A model generated the notes under the pieces. The model was not told the origin of the DNA, did not search any database, and was given only the letters and a program-made list of their open reading frames with translations. From Anaerolineaceae bacterium (GTDB lineage Bacteria; Chloroflexota; Anaerolineae; Anaerolineales; Anaerolineaceae): 64,000 bases of DNA. The DNA is taken from contig JAURZL010000011.1 of NCBI GenBank assembly GCA_030653365.1, positions 186,001-250,000 on the forward strand. Direction: 5' to 3'. Numbering within the stretch: the stretch's first letter is position 1; each line of letters starts with the position of its first letter. This document shows positions 59,552 to 64,000 of the stretch, piece after piece. A program made the translations under genes and the position numbers.

Positions 59552-60578
59552 TTGTTAATCGCTCCTGCAGAGATGAAAAATATTTTTTCAAAGTTGGGAA
59601 AACATCCAATAATTCTCGATTTCCCATAATGCCAGTAGGTCTAAATAACATTAAGATAATTAAAAGAAGTGGAGTTGCCACCCACCGAAATACATCTAAA
59701 GGTTTCAGCAATTCAAGCATTATTGTGAAAACAATTGCGCTGATAACAGATCCACTGAGTGAACCCATTCCTCCTAGATATACCATAACAAGAATATAAG
59801 TCGATTGCAGAATAAAGTAGCTTGACGGATTAATAAAAGTGACAGTGTGGGCATGCAATCCCCCTGCCATACCAGCTAATCCGCAAGACAGCATAAACGC
59901 CACTATTTTAAGCCATCTCGTATCGACGGTCATGAGTTCAGAGGCGATTTCATCATCACGAATGGCAACAATACTTTTCCCCATGGTTGAGTTTACAAAA
60001 TTTCGGATGATATAAATGGAAAATACAACCACCACAAACGTCCAAAAAATTAACCATGGGAAACTCACAAGATTATCCATTGCCTTCATGACTTTTCCCA
60101 TTCCCATAAATCCACGCGGGCCTCCAATGGCGTCAATGTTCTCGATGGCACTTTTAAAAATGAAATTGACTGCCAATGTGACAATTGCCAGATAATCTCC
60201 TCGTGTTTTGAAAGATGGAATAGCAATCAATAAGCTGAATAGCGCTGCAGTTATTCCACCAATGATAAGCGTTATCGGAAAAATCAGAATAGATAATTCT
60301 TCAGGTAAAATTGCTTTTCCAAAAAAAGAACTATCTGTGAGTAAATAAACGGTAAGTAAGGAAGAGGAATAAGCTCCAACACCCATAAATGCTGCGTGTC
60401 CGACAGAAAATTCGCCCATATAACCATTAATCAGGTTCAAACTGACTGTCAGTATGATGTTGATGCCGATTAGTGCAATGATGAATTGAATGTAATTACT
60501 GAACCAACCTAACCAGGATGGCACAATACAAATTAGAAATGAAATTCCGATCAGCGTAGGCATACCAAAGCGTTTCAT
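59532..60578 (-). CDS. livM: Branched-chain amino-acid ABC transporter permease LivM
   Basis: A 348-residue permease with about ten helices. Family blocks: SLNLINGYMGEFSVGHAAFMGVGAYSSSLL, TRGDYLAIVTLAVNFIF, and the EAA-like loop MGKSIVAIRDDEIASELMTVDTRWLKIVAFMLSCGLAGMAGGLHAH. It forms the translocation path with LivH. AGGAGGATCTATG is a strong start. The C terminus (KKYFSSLQERLTNAFIKS) overlaps the livG start. Confidence 0.92.
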   Translation of the reverse strand: MKRFGMPTLIGISFLICIVPSWLGWFSNYIQFIIALIGINIILTVSLNLINGYMGEFSVGHAAFMGVGAYSSSLLTVYLLTDSSFFGKAILPEELSILIFPITLIIGGITAALFSLLIAIPSFKTRGDYLAIVTLAVNFIFKSAIENIDAIGGPRGFMGMGKVMKAMDNLVSFPWLIFWTFVVVVFSIYIIRNFVNSTMGKSIVAIRDDEIASELMTVDTRWLKIVAFMLSCGLAGMAGGLHAHTVTFINPSSYFILQSTYILVMVYLGGMGSLSGSVISAIVFTIMLELLKPLDVFRWVATPLLLIILMLFRPTGIMGNRELLDVFPTLKKYFSSLQERLTNAFIKS

Positions 60579-60614
60579 AGATCCTCCTGGATTTTTTCTA
60601 TAAGGTTAAACAAC

Positions 60615-61547
60615 TTAAACTTTGGTGCGACGAGGGACACCAAACAGCCCCGTCGGCTTAATTGCCAGGATTAGCAGCAGGACCACAAAGGCTATCAAAT
60701 CGCGGTAGGTTGATGGTAAAAAAGCGGCAACAAAAATTTGGGTAAAACCTAAAATGTATCCTCCAACCATCGCCCCGCGAATGGAACCAATGCCACCAAC
60801 CACAGCAGCTATGAATGCCTGCCAACCAACCAGCATACCCATATTGAAACGAAGGATGGGAAATGCAGTTCCGTACATAATACCTGCCAATGCTGCCATT
60901 GATGATCCAAGCACAAATGTTATTAAAATTATTTGATCAACAGAAATACCCATAAGCGGAACAGCGAGTCGATCATATGAAATCGCTCGCATGGCCATAC
61001 CCCAACGAGTTTTTTGTACGATGTACCATAGAATTCCCATAATAAGGAATGAAAGCAAAATTACGTAAATCTTGATATTGGTGACTGTGATTCCACCAAT
61101 TGAGTAAATAATTTTATTGAATAGAGTTGGAAATTGACGATCACTTGCACCCAGTAGAGCAAGATTTCCATACTCAAGTAAAAGACCAAACATAAGTGCA
61201 GTTATCACAAGATATAGTCTATGTGCTCCTCGATTTCTCAAAGGCCGATAAGCAATCCGTTCGATCGCGACACCTACCAGGGCTGTAATGAACATTGTTA
61301 AAACAATCGTCAAAGGAATAACAACCCAGCCAGGGAGGTCGAACGGTAATTTTATTTCAAAGTTGTTGAGCAAAAATGTCCCTATGAAATACCCGGTATA
61401 AGCGCCAACCATAAAAATATCACCGTGAGCAAAATTGATCAGTAATAGTACTCCATACACTAATGTATACCCTACTGCAATCAATGCCAAAAAACTACCC
61501 CATTGCATGGCATTAATAAAATTTTGGATGAAGAAATCTATTGTCAC
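60615..61547 (-). CDS. livH: Branched-chain amino-acid ABC transporter permease LivH
   Basis: A 310-residue permease of eight or so helices with LIAVGYTLVYGVLLLINFAHGDIFMVGAYTGYF near the N terminus, ERIAYRPLR, the loop TRWGMAMRAISYDRLAVPLMGISVDQIILITFVLGSSMAALAGIMYGT and FIAAVVGGIGSIRGAMVGGYILGFTQ near the C terminus, all standard for LivH. AAGGAGGATTTAGTGACAATG gives the start. It lies 123 bases behind the binding-protein gene, with a hairpin between that may lower its expression relative to that protein. Confidence 0.93.
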   Translation of the reverse strand: MTIDFFIQNFINAMQWGSFLALIAVGYTLVYGVLLLINFAHGDIFMVGAYTGYFIGTFLLNNFEIKLPFDLPGWVVIPLTIVLTMFITALVGVAIERIAYRPLRNRGAHRLYLVITALMFGLLLEYGNLALLGASDRQFPTLFNKIIYSIGGITVTNIKIYVILLSFLIMGILWYIVQKTRWGMAMRAISYDRLAVPLMGISVDQIILITFVLGSSMAALAGIMYGTAFPILRFNMGMLVGWQAFIAAVVGGIGSIRGAMVGGYILGFTQIFVAAFLPSTYRDLIAFVVLLLILAIKPTGLFGVPRRTKV

Positions 61548-61593
61548 TAAATCCTCCTTGCGATGATTTCTGGAATGTCAATGAGAGAAATCC

Positions 61594-61628
61594 AACCTCC
61601 CGACCATTATTAAGTGAGTCAGGAGGTT
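61594..61628 (-). other. Intercistronic hairpin between livK and livH
   Basis: AACCTCCCGAC (61594-61604) / GTCAGGAGGTT (61618-61628), one mismatch, no T run. Such hairpins stabilise the upstream message or partially stop transcription so that binding protein exceeds permease. Confidence 0.55.
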
Positions 61629-61670
61629 AAATTTCCATCTACCGACCCGAATATTTAAACAATATTGGGT

Positions 61671-62846
61671 TTATGGACAGGCTGTATCAAAGGCGATGAA
61701 TTCACCATTTTGAATTTGGACAATCACAGCGCATTTAATCGGGTCACCCTGTTCATCAAAGGTCATTTTCCCAGTGATACCCTCGAAATCTTTGATAGAT
61801 GCCATGCCATCACGAATGCAACTACGATCGGCAGTCAGGTCACCTGTAATATTTCCACAATTCTTAATGGCTTGTGTCACCAGCATCATCGAATCCCAGG
61901 TTAACGCGGCAACATCACCTGGAATATATTGGTAAGCAGCATTGAATTTATCAATAAACTCCTTGGTTGCACCAGTGGCACCATTGGCAACATAGTGGGT
62001 ACTGAAGAAGGATCCTTCACAATCAGAACCACAAAGTTCCAATAGTTGAGGATCTCCCCATGAATCACTTCCCATAATTGGAATGTTCATCCCAAGGTCT
62101 TTTGCCTGTGAAACAATCAATGGAACTTCCTGGTAGTATTGGGGGGTGAAGAGAACTTCACAACCAGACGATTTTATTGAAGTCAATTGAGCACTGAAAT
62201 CCTGATCCCCAGTCGTAAAACTTTCAAACTGTAATACAGAACCGGCGCCATGTAGATTTTCCCATGCTGATTTAAAATTATCCGCCAGACCTTTAGGATA
62301 GTCACTGGCGATGTCAAACAGAACACAGGCTTTGGTGGCATTGAATTGATTTGAAGCGAAATTTGCTACAACAGGTCCCTGAAAAGGATCCAGGAATGGT
62401 GCACGAAAAACCCAGGGTCGATTTAAAGTTGTATTCGGGTTTGTTGACCATGGGCTGATCATTGGTGTCTCAAGATTATTAGCCACTTCGCCAGCGGGAA
62501 CAGCGGCATTGCTGGGATTTGGACCGACCATTGCTAAAATATTATCCTGACTGATCAGTTTATTAGCAGCTCCTGCTGCACCTTCTGCCGTTGCATTATT
62601 GTCTTCAACGACTAGCTCTAACATAAATTTTTTCCCGCCTACATCTATTCCACCCGCGTCATTGATTTCTTTGACATACATCTCGGCTGCGAATTTACTT
62701 TGTTCCCCTACCTTAGGCTTATCTCCGGTAATTTCAGCATTTATACCAATTTTGATTGTATCTCCAGCACCAGCACTACAAGCAGAGGCAAAAAACGCAG
62801 CGACAAGTAAAACAGAAACAATTTTAAAGATCATTTTAATTTTCAT
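61671..62846 (-). CDS. livK: Branched-chain amino-acid/amide-binding lipoprotein
   Basis: A 391-residue periplasmic-type binding protein of the LivK/type 4 family. The signal MKIKMIFKIVSVLLVAAFFASAC ends with the lipidated Cys; IKIGINAEITGDKPKVGEQSKFAAEMYVKEINDAGGIDVGGKKFMLELVVEDNNA is the canonical N-terminal lobe, and GPNPSNAAVPAGEVANNLETPMISPWSTNP the ligand loop. The frame is open to 62870, but AAGGATAGAAAAATG makes 62846 the start. It leads the operon. A strong Shine-Dalgarno-like AATGGAGGTGATG lies ~100 bases upstream without a gene. The actual ligand (Leu/Ile/Val, amide or urea) is not fixed by sequence. Confidence 0.92.
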   Translation of the reverse strand: MKIKMIFKIVSVLLVAAFFASACSAGAGDTIKIGINAEITGDKPKVGEQSKFAAEMYVKEINDAGGIDVGGKKFMLELVVEDNNATAEGAAGAANKLISQDNILAMVGPNPSNAAVPAGEVANNLETPMISPWSTNPNTTLNRPWVFRAPFLDPFQGPVVANFASNQFNATKACVLFDIASDYPKGLADNFKSAWENLHGAGSVLQFESFTTGDQDFSAQLTSIKSSGCEVLFTPQYYQEVPLIVSQAKDLGMNIPIMGSDSWGDPQLLELCGSDCEGSFFSTHYVANGATGATKEFIDKFNAAYQYIPGDVAALTWDSMMLVTQAIKNCGNITGDLTADRSCIRDGMASIKDFEGITGKMTFDEQGDPIKCAVIVQIQNGEFIAFDTACP

Positions 62847-63198
62847 TTTTCTATCCTTCTCAAACCACATCAGTTATCAAAAAGAGATCGAAATACAATT
62901 GTTGCCTTCAATATTAACAGGCCAAAAATTCAAAAATTTTCTATACACATCACCTCCATTTTCTAAAAAGAATTGAATAGATAGACACAATTTTTGTCAA
63001 TTTATGATTGATTGGCCATGATGGAAGATTAAGGCTGGGGAACAAAGAATCTTGATGGACTTAAATCTTGTTCAACATTGAATTTTTTTTGGTCCTACAG
63101 TACTGATGAGGGAGGATAATTTTTTTTACAAAATTTATCTTCTTACTCAAGTTGATTTAATCATTATACTTAATTGTTTTTCAGATGCAAGGAAAAAA

Positions 63199-63258
63199 AT
63201 GATTGATAATTTTTTCACCAAATTCAAAAATCTAAAACTAAATCCAGGAGGGGATTAA
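63199..63258 (+). CDS. Possible 19-residue peptide
   Basis: ATG behind GCAAGGAAAAAA opens MIDNFFTKFKNLKLNPGGD and a stop. The ribosome-binding site is good and the peptide is amphipathic (FFTKFKNLKL), but frames this short arise by chance. The rest of 62850-63395 shows no gene. Confidence 0.15.
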   Translation: MIDNFFTKFKNLKLNPGGD

Positions 63259-63395
63259 TTAAATCCTGTGACTGCCTGAACATCTGATTTAATTTACATG
63301 CAAATTGAATAACAGCCACGCTATTTTGTTCTCAAACCAAATCTGTTACTGGATGTGCTGATGGAAATGATTTTTTTTGGTGGGCAAACAAACTT

Positions 63396-63530
63396 GAGAA
63401 TTATAATTAATGGTATATTGATTTTAAGTGGTGGATTTGGTTAATATTCCACAAGGTGAAGGTGAATAAAAATTGGCGCAATAATCTAGATGCCCTAAAT
63501 TTGTTGGGTCGGGTGGTTCAGGAGAAGTAA
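63396..63530 (+). pseudogene. era fossil: promoter segment and last 25 codons with the middle missing
   Basis: Bases 63396-63433 match the era upstream region 56921-56958 in 35 of 38 positions. Bases 63456-63530 match the last 75 bases of era (57866-57940) at 58 positions and still translate as VKVNKNWRNNLDALNLLGRVVQEK then stop, against VKVHKNWRNNPDALKLMGYIVPEK in Era. Everything between is deleted, so no GTPase can be made. Its TAA overlaps the ATG of the next gene (TAATG). Confidence 0.85.
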
Positions 63531-64000
63531 TGATTATACCTTTAGGAGTAGCGCTGGCAATTGTCATGCCTTTAGAGTGGGTTTCTGCAGGAAAACACTG
63601 GATTCGATTGCGTGTAGTTACGAAGCCATTATCATTGCTTTTATTGATCGCTCTTTTTTCTAATCTCGGAGGATGGATTAATCCAGGTTATTGGTTTGGT
63701 GCTGGCTTGGTTTTCTCCTTATTAGGAGATATATTTTTGTTAATGCGCAAAAGGTTATTTATCGCTGGCCTTTTCTCATTCCTGGTTGCTCATATTCTTT
63801 ATATTATTGGTTTTAGTTTCGGTACGTTACAATTTTCTCTGTGGGTCCTTGTTCCGGTGTTGTTGGTGATTGGACTGGTTGTATTGGCGTATCCCAGAAT
63901 TATTCGAGGAATACGCCGGAGATTGGAACACCGACACTTGTGGCTGCCAATTCTTTTATATATGATCACCATTACCAGTATGTTGTTCTTAGCCATGATG
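63530..64000 (+). CDS. Lysoplasmalogenase/YhhN-family membrane protein (partial)
   Basis: At least 157 residues, cut by the right edge. The sequence starts MIIPLGVALAIVMPLEWVSAGKHWIRLRVVTKPLSLLLLIALF and shows the YhhN features KPLS in helix 2, GLVFSLLGDIFLL, FIAGLFSFLVAHILYIIGF and later helices. YhhN/TMEM86 proteins cleave the vinyl-ether bond of lysoplasmalogens; anaerobes often contain plasmalogens, so the role is plausible. CAGGAGAAGTAATG gives a strong start that overlaps the stop of the era fossil, so it probably uses the fossil's promoter and ribosome-binding site. Confidence 0.8.
   Translation, partial: MIIPLGVALAIVMPLEWVSAGKHWIRLRVVTKPLSLLLLIALFSNLGGWINPGYWFGAGLVFSLLGDIFLLMRKRLFIAGLFSFLVAHILYIIGFSFGTLQFSLWVLVPVLLVIGLVVLAYPRIIRGIRRRLEHRHLWLPILLYMITITSMLFLAMM

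Overview
The window reads as a chromosomal segment of a Chloroflexota bacterium, most likely class Anaerolineae. The base composition is moderate to AT-rich. Many lipoproteins have Thr/Pro- or Ala/Pro-rich linkers behind the lipobox, and there are lamin-tail and CarD-free housekeeping neighbourhoods, split transketolase, tungsten-type aldehyde oxidoreductase and multiple sugar ABC importers. No phage, insertion sequence or CRISPR array is visible. The taxonomic call is inference from gene content only.

Layout. 1-8 kb (mostly minus strand): an ABC exporter with a fused GldF/GldG-type permease cut by the left edge, a TspO-like membrane protein, a DUF1295-DegV pair, dUTPase and a holin-like/phosphodiesterase fusion. 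8-19 kb: an MFS transporter, a zinc-ribbon/DUF2877 pair, a cyclase plus GNAT-like pair behind a promoter-terminator leader, a cytochrome cd1 nitrite reductase (NirS) with an extra cytochrome c domain and a lipid anchor, an esterase-like lipoprotein, a YdeI-like protein and an unrecognised protein. 19-41 kb is a carbohydrate island: a sugar-binding lipoprotein with an AraC regulator, a C39-like protease, a GH130 phosphorylase; then a plus-strand operon (ROK regulator, FucI-like isomerase, two transketolase subunits, RpiB-like isomerase, YicI-like GH31, aldehyde:ferredoxin oxidoreductase, TSUP exporter); then a minus-strand GH31, two permeases, a binding protein and a LacI regulator.

42-64 kb is largely housekeeping: a SAM-I riboswitch ahead of a 101-residue unknown protein, tRNA-Val with decayed tandem copies of its 3' end, gyrA, birA, hsp20, tRNA-Arg, a YacP-like NYN protein, a dnaX-ybaB-recR operon, a HerA-like ATPase, era, a complete branched-chain amino-acid ABC operon (livK-H-M-G-F), and a lysoplasmalogenase-like gene cut by the right edge that sits directly behind a fossil of era.

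The most interesting system is the kinase-free operon at 24.5-34.4 kb. Its gene set (FucI-like isomerase, split transketolase, RpiB-like isomerase lacking the usual phosphate-contacting histidines, TSUP exporter) matches the logic of transketolase-type sulfoglycolysis, with an aldehyde:ferredoxin oxidoreductase placed where a sulfoacetaldehyde-processing enzyme is expected. The alternative is an alpha-xyloside/pentose pathway whose kinase lies elsewhere. Other notable items are the fused NirS, the riboswitch with an unknown target, a dispersed palindromic repeat family that doubles as terminators, a run of five 11-bp direct repeats upstream of era, and the era fossil.
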